From: Peptococcaceae bacterium UBA6116
Lineage (GTDB): Bacteria > Bacillota > Desulfitobacteriia > Desulfitobacteriales > Syntrophobotulaceae
DNA: 48,958 nt
Assembly (NCBI GenBank): GCA_002423425.1
Contig: DIWC01000059.1
Span: 1-48,958 of the forward strand
Direction of reading: 5' to 3'
Every line of letters starts with the position of its first letter. Position 1 is the stretch's first letter. Below the pieces are notes generated by a model that had not been told where the DNA came from, ran no database searches, and worked only from the letters and a program-made list of their open reading frames with translations. Both the position numbers and the translations under genes were made by a program. Below, piece by piece: positions 40,990-48,958 of the stretch.

Positions 40990-41916
40990 CTACTTGTTAT
41001 TATTTGTTGTCTTTTCACAAAGCAAGATCTTCCCAGTCATAAATTTATAGGATAATTTCATATTCTCAAATATCAACGATTCAGTCCCGCAGATGTCAAC
41101 ACATCGCAGACAATGAACACATTTCAGAGGTTCATAAACTAAGCGGATCTTATCATCCTTTGTCATCATCTTAAGAGCTTCCTGCGGACATATCTTCGAA
41201 CATACTCCGCAACCGGTACAATCATCTTTGGCTTTGAGTGCTTTAAAAGGGATCTTATTACTAGGATTATTCTGCAGCGCAAGCATAAGCCACTGCCGGG
41301 TTTTAGGAATATTCGAATCTTCTTCCGGGGTCATAAAGGATAGTATTGATTTAATTCTCTGTTTGCCTTCTGCGCGCAAGCTCATTTTGTTATTATTTTT
41401 AGAACCCTCCGGATTAACATTATTCCGGTCCGGTCGTATTTCTATCTTCATCTGCGGCAACTGAAACTGGGCCTTAAGAAGTTCTTTTAAATAACCCACG
41501 CTCACGGAGCAGGCTTGTTTATCTTCACAATCCCCACAATCCCCGGTTATTATTCTTACTTCCTTAGAATTAGCAAGCAACATGAGTGATGTCCAGGCAT
41601 CTTGATCAAGCATCCCCAGACAGGCAATTTCATACCCCAGTGGTTCTGCCATCGGACAATTGATAATAATTTGCGGGCTTGCAAAAAGATGCCGGCCAAG
41701 CCGCTCTAAGTCTTTATCCAAAAAACCATCGCTGGGGCAGACGGCCATACATAATCCACACTCGGTACACCTTTCCCTGAAAATTTCCTTAGTCTCACTT
41801 AAAGCCCCGTGGGGGCAGTTTATGATACAATTCCTGCATAACCGCGGAAACGGCTTTTTTAAATTAATACAGTTATGGGGGTTAAACGAAATTTGCTTGC
41901 TGTTAAATACGGCCAC
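40990..41916 (-). CDS. polyferredoxin with two N- and two C-terminal 4Fe-4S motifs
   Basis: This 308-residue protein has ferredoxin motifs at both ends. The N-terminus has a partial cluster CRNCIINCPHGA and a full one CTECGLCMAVCPSDG; the C-terminus has CTGCGVCSKICPQEA and CVHCLRCVDICGTES. The middle part (about 90-135) contains cysteines C.GMLDQDAW and GDCGDCEDKQAC, reminiscent of MvhD/HdrA-type electron-transfer proteins. No redox partner is in the same frame. The GTG start at 41916 has GGAG 8 nt before it. It probably donates electrons to the neighbouring flavoprotein. Confidence 0.82.
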   Translation of the reverse strand: MAVFNSKQISFNPHNCINLKKPFPRLCRNCIINCPHGALSETKEIFRERCTECGLCMAVCPSDGFLDKDLERLGRHLFASPQIIINCPMAEPLGYEIACLGMLDQDAWTSLMLLANSKEVRIITGDCGDCEDKQACSVSVGYLKELLKAQFQLPQMKIEIRPDRNNVNPEGSKNNNKMSLRAEGKQRIKSILSFMTPEEDSNIPKTRQWLMLALQNNPSNKIPFKALKAKDDCTGCGVCSKICPQEALKMMTKDDKIRLVYEPLKCVHCLRCVDICGTESLIFENMKLSYKFMTGKILLCEKTTNNNK

Positions 41917-41935
41917 ATGCTCATCTCCAGAATTA

Positions 41936-42421
41936 TTAATGCTTTAAATAATCGTTGTCAAATTTCATTATTTCCTGACGGACACTTTTAAAAATAGAAT
42001 AAAGTAGTCTCTCTAGTTCTAATCTTTCAATGTTAATATTCTCAGGTCCTAATACTTCAATTTTCTTGAATTCCGGTCTAATCAAAAGCGGAACTACATC
42101 TTCAATATCATCAGTAAAAAAAGTAACTAGCAATGGTGCATATGCTACCTCTTTTTTCCTGCGCTGATCTCCTTCATTGACGAGATAAATATCCATGCTG
42201 GCATCAAATTCGTCAAAAGCAATACCTTGAAGCGGAACATTCTTTAAGAGTCCCATTTGCTGTTCGCGTATCGTCTCAGCCATAGCTTCACACGACTTGC
42301 CGCCAAAGAAAAACTTGCCGCTCTTCTCTTCGGCTCTAAAATCCAATCTCATTTTTAATTTTATCTTTCCGGCAACCAATTCGTTGTTAATTCGAACTTT
42401 AAGCAATTCCATTCTCCCCAT
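41936..42421 (-). CDS. conserved hypothetical protein, directly after rluB
   Basis: A 161-residue soluble, mixed alpha/beta protein (FRAEEKSGKFFFGGKSCEAM, PLLVTFFTDDIEDVVPLLIR) with no membrane helix. Its ATG follows the rluB TGA without a gap (TGAATG), so it is translationally coupled. I do not recognise it. It lies between rluB and the polyferredoxin gene. Confidence 0.68.
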   Translation of the reverse strand: MGRMELLKVRINNELVAGKIKLKMRLDFRAEEKSGKFFFGGKSCEAMAETIREQQMGLLKNVPLQGIAFDEFDASMDIYLVNEGDQRRKKEVAYAPLLVTFFTDDIEDVVPLLIRPEFKKIEVLGPENINIERLELERLLYSIFKSVRQEIMKFDNDYLKH

Positions 42422-43225
42422 TCAATTAACTCTAAGCCCAACTCCTTTTTGGAGACTGACCACTTCAATAGGATCAAGGCAACGATATTCTCCCTGTTTC
42501 ATATTTTCATCAAGCCGTATTGACCCAAAGGCTATTCTTTGCAAAGATACCACCTGATAGCCAACACTTTCAAACATTCTTCTTACTTGTCTATTCCTGC
42601 CCTCATGGATAGTTATTTCTACAACAGTTAGGTTATTTCCTCTATTATTTGCTTCTACCCTATTTATTTTGGCAGGTGAAGTGACGCCATCTTCAAGCTT
42701 AACTCCTTGCCGCAATGTTTTTAGAGCTTCTGCTGGGATACCGCCCTTTATCCAGGCGCGGTACGTCTTTTCCACCCCGTAACGCGGGTGCGTCAGCCGG
42801 TAAGTCAAATCCCCGTCATTGGTCAAAAGCAGCAGCCCTGAAGTATCATAATCCAGTCTGCCAACAGGATAAACCCTTTCTTTAACATCCTTCCGGACCA
42901 GATCTATTACCGTCTTCCTACTTTTCGGATCAGTAACACTGGTTATTACTCCTTCAGGTTTATTCAGCAGATAATAAACATACTTTTCTTGTCGGATTAG
43001 GGGCTCTTTGGTGCCCTCTATTTCAATAAAATCCTCTGGAGTGACCTTGGTACCCTGAGTCGTAACAATCCGGCCATTAACCTTGACCAATCCCTTACTG
43101 ATTAGTTCTTCGGCATGACGACGCGAAGCAATGCCTAAGCGGGCCATTGCCTTTTGGAGACGCTCCGGTTCTCTTCCAGTTTCATTTTCTGCATCATTTG
43201 AGTTCATTAATTTACTTCCTATCAT
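42422..43225 (-). CDS. rluB: 23S rRNA pseudouridine synthase RluB
   Basis: This 267-residue RsuA/RluB-type enzyme has an N-terminal S4 RNA-binding domain (ERLQKAMARLGIASRRHAEELI, residues 21-42), the catalytic motif VGRLDYDTSGLLLLTNDGDL near residue 120 with the nucleophilic Asp, and the C-terminal EGRNRQVRRMFESVGY. In Firmicutes it modifies helix 90-92 region of 23S rRNA. It is just downstream of the spm cluster but separated by a terminator. Confidence 0.93.
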   Translation of the reverse strand: MIGSKLMNSNDAENETGREPERLQKAMARLGIASRRHAEELISKGLVKVNGRIVTTQGTKVTPEDFIEIEGTKEPLIRQEKYVYYLLNKPEGVITSVTDPKSRKTVIDLVRKDVKERVYPVGRLDYDTSGLLLLTNDGDLTYRLTHPRYGVEKTYRAWIKGGIPAEALKTLRQGVKLEDGVTSPAKINRVEANNRGNNLTVVEITIHEGRNRQVRRMFESVGYQVVSLQRIAFGSIRLDENMKQGEYRCLDPIEVVSLQKGVGLRVN

Positions 43226-43317
43226 TATAACTATATTTAACTAGAATTATTATAGCAGACCGCGTGGAGACCACAACTTCTGGTGACAATCCATCATCCA
43301 TAAAATCCGGGCGTACC

Positions 43318-43359
43318 AAAAAAGCCCAAACCCCTCATGTTCGAAAGGTCTGGGCTTTT
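43318..43359 (-). terminator. terminator downstream of spmB
   Basis: On the minus strand AAAAGCCCAGACC...GGTTTGGGCTTTT (one mismatch) ends in TTTTTT. It separates the spm-ytfJ cluster from rluB. Confidence 0.75.
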
Positions 43360-43453
43360 GGGTATAGTTTTCTTTGTAAGTTAATTATGTTATCATTTAT
43401 CAAGCAATATAACAATATTATGAAAAATAAATGAAACCTCATTCTCCGTTGTT

Positions 43454-43993
43454 CTAGCCAAATACTCTAGAAACAATCCAAATGGATGCTATAAGCCCCA
43501 CTGCATCGGCTAACAAACCGACTTTAACAGCATAGCTGTGTTTTCTTATTCCTACCGACCCAAAGTATACTGCCAGAACAAAAAAGGTTGTGTCCGTACT
43601 TCCCTGCAAAGTGGAAGCAAGTCTGCCGATAAATGAATCCGGCCCATATTGGAGAATCAGCTGGGTAGCAACCCCCAGAGACCCCGATCCGCTCAGCGGT
43701 CTCATAATCGCTAAAGGAATTATCCCCAGAAGATCAGGATTCCAACCCATCTTAATAAAAAATGGCCGGCAAAGATTGGTGATAATCTCCAAAGCTCCGG
43801 AATCAACAAACACTCCGATCGCAACCAGCATACCAATAAGAAAAGGGATAATCTTCACAGCCGTTTTGAACCCATTTTCCGCACCTTCGACAAATGTTTC
43901 ATAAACCGGCACTTTGTGAAGATAAGCATACAAAGGAATAAAAAAAAGTAAAAATGGAATAATCCACCTTGCGATTTCGGTGACAATGCTCAT
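43454..43993 (-). CDS. spmB: spore maturation protein SpmB
   Basis: This 179-residue membrane protein is one of two proteins required for proper dehydration of the spore core. Family motifs are VYETFVEGAENGFKTAVKIIPFL near residue 30, PLAIMRPLSGSGSLG near 91 and GSTDTTFFVLAVYFGSVGIRKHSYA near 130, which is the nucleoside-gate-like fold. Its start overlaps the end of spmA by 4 nt, so both are translated together. Sporulation expression in the mother cell or forespore is expected. Confidence 0.94.
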   Translation of the reverse strand: MSIVTEIARWIIPFLLFFIPLYAYLHKVPVYETFVEGAENGFKTAVKIIPFLIGMLVAIGVFVDSGALEIITNLCRPFFIKMGWNPDLLGIIPLAIMRPLSGSGSLGVATQLILQYGPDSFIGRLASTLQGSTDTTFFVLAVYFGSVGIRKHSYAVKVGLLADAVGLIASIWIVSRVFG

Positions 43994-44628
43994 ACCCGGT
44001 TCCTCTTCCGAAACAGATAATCAACAATTATGGCAGCAGTCATGGCACACGCTGTAGCAAATATTGTTGTGCCGATGATTTCTGTGGGATTTACCGAACC
44101 AGCTTTCATTCTTACCCCAATAATCGTTGCGGGAACAATCGTTATACATGAAGTATTTAAGGCCAGAAAAGTAATCATGGCCGGACTGGCGGTATCAGGA
44201 ACCGGGTTTTCTTTTTGCAGTTCCTGCATTGCTTTTAAACCAAAAGGAGTTGCCGCATTGCCTAGTCCTAATAAATTGGCGCAGAGATTCATAATTATCG
44301 GTCCAAAAGCAGGGCTGTCTTTTTTTAAGGATGGGAAGATTTTTCTAATAGCAGGGGAACAGATCTTGGCCAAACTCTGAATAAGACCTGCCTTTTCCGC
44401 GATATGCATTAGTCCAAGCCACAGACTCATTACCCCCATCAATTGAATAGCAACCTCAATTCCGAGTTCTGCTGCTTTAAGTGCAGATTCGGTAACTTGA
44501 TCTATGTTACCGGTCAAAGCGGCTGTTATTATTCCAACTAATAACATTAGGAGCCAGATCAAATTTACCATAAAATAATTCCCCCTGCCTAAATGTATGT
44601 ATTTAGCAGGGGGAATAGAAGATTCCAC
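43990..44628 (-). CDS. spmA: spore maturation protein SpmA
   Basis: This 212-residue membrane protein pairs with SpmB. Key patterns are VMSLWLGLMHIAEKAGLIQSL, FGPIIMNLCANLLGLGNAATPFGLKAM and FLALNTSCITIVPATIIGVRM, the gate-domain signature. The frame starts at 44628 with MESSIPPAKYIHLGRGNYFMVNLIW; the ATG for the shorter MVNLIWLLMLL form (44571) is nearer the usual SpmA start, so the true start may be later. It follows ytfJ by 9 nt. Confidence 0.92.
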   Translation of the reverse strand: MESSIPPAKYIHLGRGNYFMVNLIWLLMLLVGIITAALTGNIDQVTESALKAAELGIEVAIQLMGVMSLWLGLMHIAEKAGLIQSLAKICSPAIRKIFPSLKKDSPAFGPIIMNLCANLLGLGNAATPFGLKAMQELQKENPVPDTASPAMITFLALNTSCITIVPATIIGVRMKAGSVNPTEIIGTTIFATACAMTAAIIVDYLFRKRNRV

Positions 44629-44637
44629 TATTTTCGT

Positions 44638-45075
44638 TTAGATTCGTTCGTCATAGGCTGCTTCCCGTTGCATTCTCTTTTTATTGAATATATGTGAAAA
44701 TTTTTCCATTAAATTTGGCATCTCATCAATAAGCCTTTCAGCCAGCATATTTCCTTCAACAGGAAGCAGTCTGACTTGGTCATGGCTTACCACGAGAAAC
44801 CCCACGGGCTTTACGGACACGCCTCCTCCGCTTCCTCCGCCAAAAGGCATTTTGGAACTTTCTTCATTTTTTTTCTTTTCCTCAGTGGCTTCCCCGTCCA
44901 GAGGCACAAATTCACTTCCGCCGGCTGCGAATCCGCATGATACTCTGGAAACAGGTATAATTACAGATCCAGTTGGAGTCTCAACCGGATCGCCTATCAC
45001 GGTATTAACATTAATCATTTTTTGGATACTATCCATTGCCGTTTTCATTAATGTTTCAATCGGATGTTCAGCCAT
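44638..45075 (-). CDS. ytfJ: GerW/YtfJ family spore protein
   Basis: This 145-residue protein matches the sporulation protein YtfJ/GerW family: MAEHPIETLMKTAMDSIQKM at the start, GDPVETPTGSVIIPVSRVSCGFAAGGSEF in the middle, and GGGSGGGVSVKPVGFLVVS. GerW is a spore-associated protein that affects germination in Bacillus and Streptomyces homologues. It overlaps the DUF2953 gene by 8 nt, so the order DUF2953-ytfJ-spmA-spmB is one operon. Confidence 0.94.
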   Translation of the reverse strand: MAEHPIETLMKTAMDSIQKMINVNTVIGDPVETPTGSVIIPVSRVSCGFAAGGSEFVPLDGEATEEKKKNEESSKMPFGGGSGGGVSVKPVGFLVVSHDQVRLLPVEGNMLAERLIDEMPNLMEKFSHIFNKKRMQREAAYDERI

Positions 45076-45760
45076 AATTCCTTACCCTCCTGTTTTTTAG
45101 AATAATTAAAAGAAATTTCAATACTGTAAAAATAATATGGCTTATTTTCAAGCTTAATATGCAATCAAGCTTACATAAAAAAATTGTGGTATCAAAACAT
45201 GGCACAACATTATAATTAATATTATTCTTCCTGACTCTAAAAAGCCGGTAACATCTTCCCATGATCTGTCCAAAAAGAATCCAAATTGCACCCGTCAGCA
45301 AACCTGTTTGAGCTGCATCGCTGCAGCCTACTTGAACTTCGGCATTTAAACCGCAGATATTAATTTTTTTAAAAAAATCGTTTTTTAACTTTAAAAATTT
45401 TCTTTTTAGCCAAATTAATCTGGGCCAAGAATAAACGTAATGGCGAATGATTTTATCTTTGAATCTTTTAAGGAAAACATATCTTTTGGATTTTATTTTT
45501 GGCTTTACTTTTTTTTTGTCAGCTGCTTGGTTTTCTTCCAGATCTATAACCAAGTTATTGAAAAAATTGATTATTCCTGAAGAATACATTTCTTTTGGTA
45601 TCTTTAATTCGATTTTTTGTTTGGCAAATAAAATTTTTAAATCAATCATAATATCACTCGTAAAATTATAATAATGATATAAAAATTTGATATTTAATTT
45701 CATAAATGATAGAATCAGCAACCAGACAAAAACAACCAATAAGAGTGCTAAAATTTTCAT
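45068..45760 (-). CDS. DUF2953 membrane protein
   Basis: This 230-residue protein has an N-terminal helix (ILALLLVVFVWLLILSF), a basic middle region with many Lys, and the C-terminal DUF2953 pattern with NAEVQVGCSDAAQTGLLTGAIW and a hydrophobic end. DUF2953 genes lie next to ytfJ in Bacilli and Clostridia, which supports this call. Function is unknown, probably sporulation. It overlaps ytfJ by 8 nt. Confidence 0.85.
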   Translation of the reverse strand: MKILALLLVVFVWLLILSFMKLNIKFLYHYYNFTSDIMIDLKILFAKQKIELKIPKEMYSSGIINFFNNLVIDLEENQAADKKKVKPKIKSKRYVFLKRFKDKIIRHYVYSWPRLIWLKRKFLKLKNDFFKKINICGLNAEVQVGCSDAAQTGLLTGAIWILFGQIMGRCYRLFRVRKNNINYNVVPCFDTTIFLCKLDCILSLKISHIIFTVLKFLLIILKNRRVRNYG

Positions 45761-45970
45761 ATCTGCCTCCGCCCGTACAAAAAAAGTAATATATTATTAA
45801 AACAATTCCCTGAATACAACATTTTTATTTAAAATAATAAAATTTTCCCTGATAAACAGTCCAAAGGATGCTTTCGGATATTTTTCTGCTCCGGGGTAAT
45901 ATTAAATATTGCCTCATTTCCTACTTTCTGATATAAAGAATAAGACAGCATCACAATTAAGGGGGTCTCC

Positions 45971-47431
45971 TTGGTGGTAATACCTATTACGGAGTTTGGT
46001 ACTAAAATCCTCACTGCACTTTACCTTGTCAATATTCTGTTTGCCTTTACGGTCATTTTTTTAGAAAGGAGAAACCCTACTTCTACTCTGGCTTGGATTC
46101 TTGTTCTCTTTCTCTTACCTGGTATAGGGGCTGGGTTCTACCTTTTGCTGTCTCAAAATATAACCCGCAAAAGAATATTCCGATTGAACATAGGCCAACA
46201 TCATTATTATATAACTCTCCTTCAAAAGGAAATTGAAGATCTCCAAACAGGAAAGCTTGTTTTCAATGATCCTGTTATGGCCAACTATAAAGATTTAATT
46301 CATTTACACCAGGTACAAAGCAAAGCTTTATTTTCTCAAGATAATGTTGTGGAAATATTTACTGACGGTACGGAAAAATTCAAGGAATTATTTAAGTTAA
46401 TTATTAATGCCAAAAGCCACGTTCATATCCTGTATTTCATTGTAAAAAGAGATAGTCTGGGAAAACAGCTAATCAAGATCCTGACCGAAAAAGCCAAGGA
46501 AGGAGTAGAAGTCAGGTTTCTTGTTGATGCCTTGGGAAACAAGCTCCACGACCATGATTTAAAACCGCTCCTTGAAGCCGGAGGAAAGGCTGTCAAATTT
46601 TTTCCGTCATTTTTAAGTTATATTAACTTAAGATTGAACTATCGGAATCACAGAAAACTAGTTATCATTGATGGGCAGATAGGTTTTATCGGCGGATTGA
46701 ATGTTGGTAAGGAATATATTGGACTGGATAAAAAAATGGGCTACTGGCGCGATACGCACCTGAAAATTACCGGACATGCCGTTCATGATATGCAAACAAG
46801 ATTCCTCCAGGATTGGAAAGCGGCTTCGGGAGAAGATATTCTTCAGTATGAAAAATACTATCCGGAACCGGAAAAAACCGGTACCTCCGGAATACAGATT
46901 GTATCCAGCGGACCGGATTCTCCTCATGAAAAAATAAAACACGGGTATCTCAAAATGATTAATTCTGCCAAGAGCAGTGTCTATATCCAAACTCCCTACT
47001 TTATTCCTGATGACAGTATTCTGGAAGCACTAAAAATTGCAGCTCTTTCAGGTGTCGATGTCAGAATTATGATCCCTAATAAGCCTGATCACATATTCGT
47101 CTACTGGGCCAGCTACTCTTATATTGGAGAGTTACTCCAGGCAGGGGTCAAAGCATATATTTACAACAAAGGTTTTTTACATGCTAAAAGCATTGTCGTC
47201 GATGAAAAGATCGGTTCCGTTGGATCAGCAAATTTTGATATCCGCAGTTTTAAATTAAATTTTGAAGTCAATGCTTTTATCTATGATGCAGCTGTTTCCT
47301 CCAAACTTTTTCAAGCCTTCGAACAAGATCTTGGATTCAGCGCAGAGCTAACATTAGAAGATTATCTAAGCCGGTCAAGGTTCATCAAATTTAAAGAATC
47401 CATTTCAAGATTGCTCACTCCGGTTTTGTAA
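45971..47431 (+). CDS. cls: cardiolipin synthase
   Basis: This 486-residue phospholipase-D-superfamily enzyme condenses phosphatidylglycerol into cardiolipin in the membrane. Two N-terminal helices (about 14-32 and 41-60) precede two HKD motifs, NHRKLVIIDGQIGFIGGLN near residue 225 and HAKSIVVDEKIGSVGSANFD near 404. Both are complete, and length is typical of bacterial Cls (about 480-510). The start is TTG at 45971 or GTG at 45974; AAGGGGG precedes both. It is one of the few plus-strand genes in the right part of the window. Confidence 0.94.
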   Translation: MVVIPITEFGTKILTALYLVNILFAFTVIFLERRNPTSTLAWILVLFLLPGIGAGFYLLLSQNITRKRIFRLNIGQHHYYITLLQKEIEDLQTGKLVFNDPVMANYKDLIHLHQVQSKALFSQDNVVEIFTDGTEKFKELFKLIINAKSHVHILYFIVKRDSLGKQLIKILTEKAKEGVEVRFLVDALGNKLHDHDLKPLLEAGGKAVKFFPSFLSYINLRLNYRNHRKLVIIDGQIGFIGGLNVGKEYIGLDKKMGYWRDTHLKITGHAVHDMQTRFLQDWKAASGEDILQYEKYYPEPEKTGTSGIQIVSSGPDSPHEKIKHGYLKMINSAKSSVYIQTPYFIPDDSILEALKIAALSGVDVRIMIPNKPDHIFVYWASYSYIGELLQAGVKAYIYNKGFLHAKSIVVDEKIGSVGSANFDIRSFKLNFEVNAFIYDAAVSSKLFQAFEQDLGFSAELTLEDYLSRSRFIKFKESISRLLTPVL

Positions 47432-47469
47432 CCCTTAAATTAAATCCGCAAATTTTGTTCCGGTGATTT

Positions 47470-47700
47470 TTATGATATCTTATGGTCATAACCTGACGCT
47501 ATCTCCTCAATAAACGTAGGATACTCTTTTTTCATGCCGACCGGAGAACAGCCTCCGTGAATGTACCCGGTTAAAGTCAGGAGTTCCTTGGACTTAACCA
47601 TCTCAATACTTTTATCTCCGGAAGCCTCGGCAGCTTTTTTGTATACTTCATATGTACTGCCATGGTTTTCTAATATTCTGATGACGTTAGTTTTTTGCAT
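47470..47700 (-). pseudogene. ybaK-like aminoacyl-tRNA deacylase, internally deleted and truncated
   Basis: It begins MQKTNVIRILENHGSTYEVY (Cys-tRNA(Pro) deacylase YbaK), then jumps to KKAAEASGDKSIEMVKSKEL and LTLTGYIHGGCSPVGMKKEY, skipping roughly 45-50 residues that carry the substrate Lys region in intact proteins. The C-terminus stops at ASGYDHKIS, before the last 20 or so family residues. It keeps the GGCSP motif but is unlikely to be active. The likely start is the ATG at 47700; the frame is open to 47760. A short inverted repeat CTCCTTAA/TTAAGGAG overlaps its ribosome site. Confidence 0.72.
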
Positions 47701-47777
47701 AGACCCCATAAAGTTTCTCCTTAAAATAAAATATGCCACGCCCAAATTAAGGAGTGGCAAAAGAGGATAACAAATAA

Positions 47778-48224
47778 CTAGTGATTATTTAAACACTGCT
47801 CACAATATCCATAAAATTTTACTCGGTGATTGATGACTTTAAATTTATTTTTTTGAAAGATTTCTTCCTCAATTGAACCAAGCAGATCCTCTTCAACCTC
47901 TTGTATTGCTCCACACTCCAGGCAAATCAAATGGTGGTGACGGTGTACCTCGTCATCTTTAACAATTTCATATCTGCGGAACCCATCTTCAAAGTCAACT
48001 CCGTAGATAAGACCCATATCTTCTAACAGCGCTAGCGTTCTGTAAACGGTAGCAACCCCTATCTCAGGATATTTTTTGCGAACTTGATCGTAAATCTCCT
48101 GACTGTTCAGATGTCTGCCGTCATTCTCTGTAACGACCTCAAAGACATGCTGCCTCTGACTTGTAAATTTATATCCTTTTTCCTTGAGGATTTTATTCAA
48201 GTCCTTAAAAATGACCATCACCAA
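47778..48224 (-). CDS. Fur-family metal- or peroxide-responsive repressor
   Basis: This 148-residue regulator has an N-terminal winged helix (KFTSQRQHVFEVVTENDGRHLNSQEIY, GVATVYRTLALLEDMGLIYG), the metal-binding HRHHHLICLECGAIQEVEED with CxxC, and a second C..C near the end (GYCEQCLNNH). This four-cysteine, three-histidine layout fits Fur, Zur or PerR; the sensed metal cannot be fixed from sequence. It may start at ATG 48224 or two codons later. It lies upstream of the damaged ybaK-like gene. Confidence 0.9.
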   Translation of the reverse strand: MVMVIFKDLNKILKEKGYKFTSQRQHVFEVVTENDGRHLNSQEIYDQVRKKYPEIGVATVYRTLALLEDMGLIYGVDFEDGFRRYEIVKDDEVHRHHHLICLECGAIQEVEEDLLGSIEEEIFQKNKFKVINHRVKFYGYCEQCLNNH

Positions 48225-48250
48225 AAGCTCCTGACCATAAATTAAATATC

Positions 48251-48715
48251 TTAGGCTTTAAGATTCCTGGGTAATTGTCTTCGCCTGCGCCAATACATAC
48301 AGTATGCCACACGAGCGGAATACTCGATTAATGCCAGGCTTTTATCAGCTAACGTCGTAACCCAGGCTTCATAACATCTTGGTAATCCTATCGGGAACAT
48401 ATGATTGACAATAATATCTATTTCCTTAACGTTTAATTCAAAATATTTAAGAGCATTTTTCTTTGCTATTTTTGGGTGGTTACGCGAATGTCTCAAACCT
48501 TCGATTAAGATATTTCTATTTTCTCTTTTTTTAAACTTATAGAGATAAAAATCATGCAATAAAGCTCCTCTAATAGTGGATTCTACATCAAGATTACACC
48601 TAGAAGCTATCCTGTACGCCAAATAAGCCACAGCTAAAGAATGATCAAAAACAGATCCATGATGGTGCGGGATTATCCTCATTTTTTGGTACTCTTCATG
48701 CTCAATGATCGGCAT
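48251..48715 (-). CDS. HD-domain phosphohydrolase-like protein
   Basis: A 154-residue all-helical HD protein with the metal motifs HHHGSVFDHSLAVAYLAYRIA (His at about 22), LLHDFYLYKFKKRE with the HD pair, HSRNHPKIAKKNALKYF and the late D in TLADKSLALIEY. The full H...HD...D set is present. Small HD proteins of this type in Firmicutes are of unknown substrate. It precedes the Fur gene and both may be co-transcribed. Confidence 0.88.
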   Translation of the reverse strand: MPIIEHEEYQKMRIIPHHHGSVFDHSLAVAYLAYRIASRCNLDVESTIRGALLHDFYLYKFKKRENRNILIEGLRHSRNHPKIAKKNALKYFELNVKEIDIIVNHMFPIGLPRCYEAWVTTLADKSLALIEYSARVAYCMYWRRRRQLPRNLKA

Positions 48716-48883
48716 AGCAATATTAAGAAAAATTTCATCATATTTTGAGTAAATGATTCCCTACCCTCCCTGCTTTCATACAAACTCAGTTATAATTATA
48801 TTACAGATCGCAGGTATTACACAACATTTTAAAGTTTAACATTTTTAAATACTGACAATTTATGTCTATCCGTTACTGGAGAA

Positions 48884-48915
48884 CAAAAAAAAGCCCCGTT
48901 ACAAAGTAACGGAGC
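48884..48915 (-). terminator. terminator of a minus-strand gene beyond the window
   Basis: GCCCCGTTAC pairs with GTAACGGAGC (one mismatch) around AAA; on the minus strand the stem ends in TTTTTTTT. It belongs to a gene entering from the right edge. Confidence 0.82.
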
Positions 48916-48958
48916 AATCCAAAGGTATCTTGACACTAACATTATGCTAAGTGATCCA

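Noticed and set aside
45829..46014. Minus-strand 61-codon frame upstream of cls
   Set aside because: Overlaps the cls start, no family resemblance and no clear ribosome site.
1..48958. CRISPR array, rRNA operon, or prophage module
   Set aside because: I found no regularly spaced direct repeats, no rRNA-like sequence and no phage structural genes.

Overview
The window comes from a low-to-moderate-GC, spore-forming, anaerobic Firmicute. spoIVA, spmA/spmB, a ytfJ/GerW homologue and two YjcZ-like mini-proteins show sporulation. An ispH-S1 fusion beside cmk-plsC, many Fe-S and radical enzymes, and a polyprenyl (menaquinone side-chain) synthase fit a respiring clostridial lineage such as Desulfosporosinus, Desulfitobacterium or Dehalobacter relatives. 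The lineage is inferred from gene content and order; no database search was possible.

Left part (about 1-16 kb): an accessory, sigma-54-controlled region. After an IS3-type insertion-sequence end come a TRAP C4-dicarboxylate transporter (dctP-Q-M), a divergent malic enzyme, a TPR protein, a wrecked MFS gene, a DUF4125 gene, a two-subunit class I fumarase, a PrpR-like sigma-54 activator, and a cluster that looks like an X-succinate synthase (benzylsuccinate synthase type, fumarate-adding glycyl radical enzyme) locus. That cluster holds a HiPIP-like small subunit, a gutted glycyl radical catalytic subunit, a MoxR/BssE-like AAA+ ATPase, a VWA (NorD/CbbO-like) protein, a glycyl radical activating enzyme and a ThiS/MoaD-like protein. 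Four excellent -24/-12 promoters precede dctP, the malic enzyme, fumarase and the small subunit. I infer one regulon for C4-dicarboxylate uptake, malate/fumarate interconversion and a fumarate-dependent radical enzyme whose catalytic gene is decayed here.

Middle part (16-29 kb): queH, two YjcZ-like mini-genes, a CBS protein, an SDH_sah/ClpP-fold protease, hepT-tatB-tatC with a catalytically dead polyprenyl-synthase-like protein (possible HepS analogue), speD with a Toprim protein, several small proteins, a CoA-binding protein, an N-terminally truncated MFS exporter, tRNA-Pro(GGG), an ACT protein, spoIVA, an orphan DUF3883 protein and a 104-bp nested palindromic element.

Right part (29-49 kb): mostly minus-strand core genes: gpsA-plsY-der-DUF512, an ftsW/rodA/spoVE gene, ispH-S1 (which appears to begin with AUA), plsC-cmk, a CPBP protease, a BaiN/YhiN-type flavoprotein, a polyferredoxin, rluB, spmB-spmA-ytfJ-DUF2953, a plus-strand cardiolipin synthase, a damaged ybaK-like gene, a Fur regulator and an HD-domain protein.
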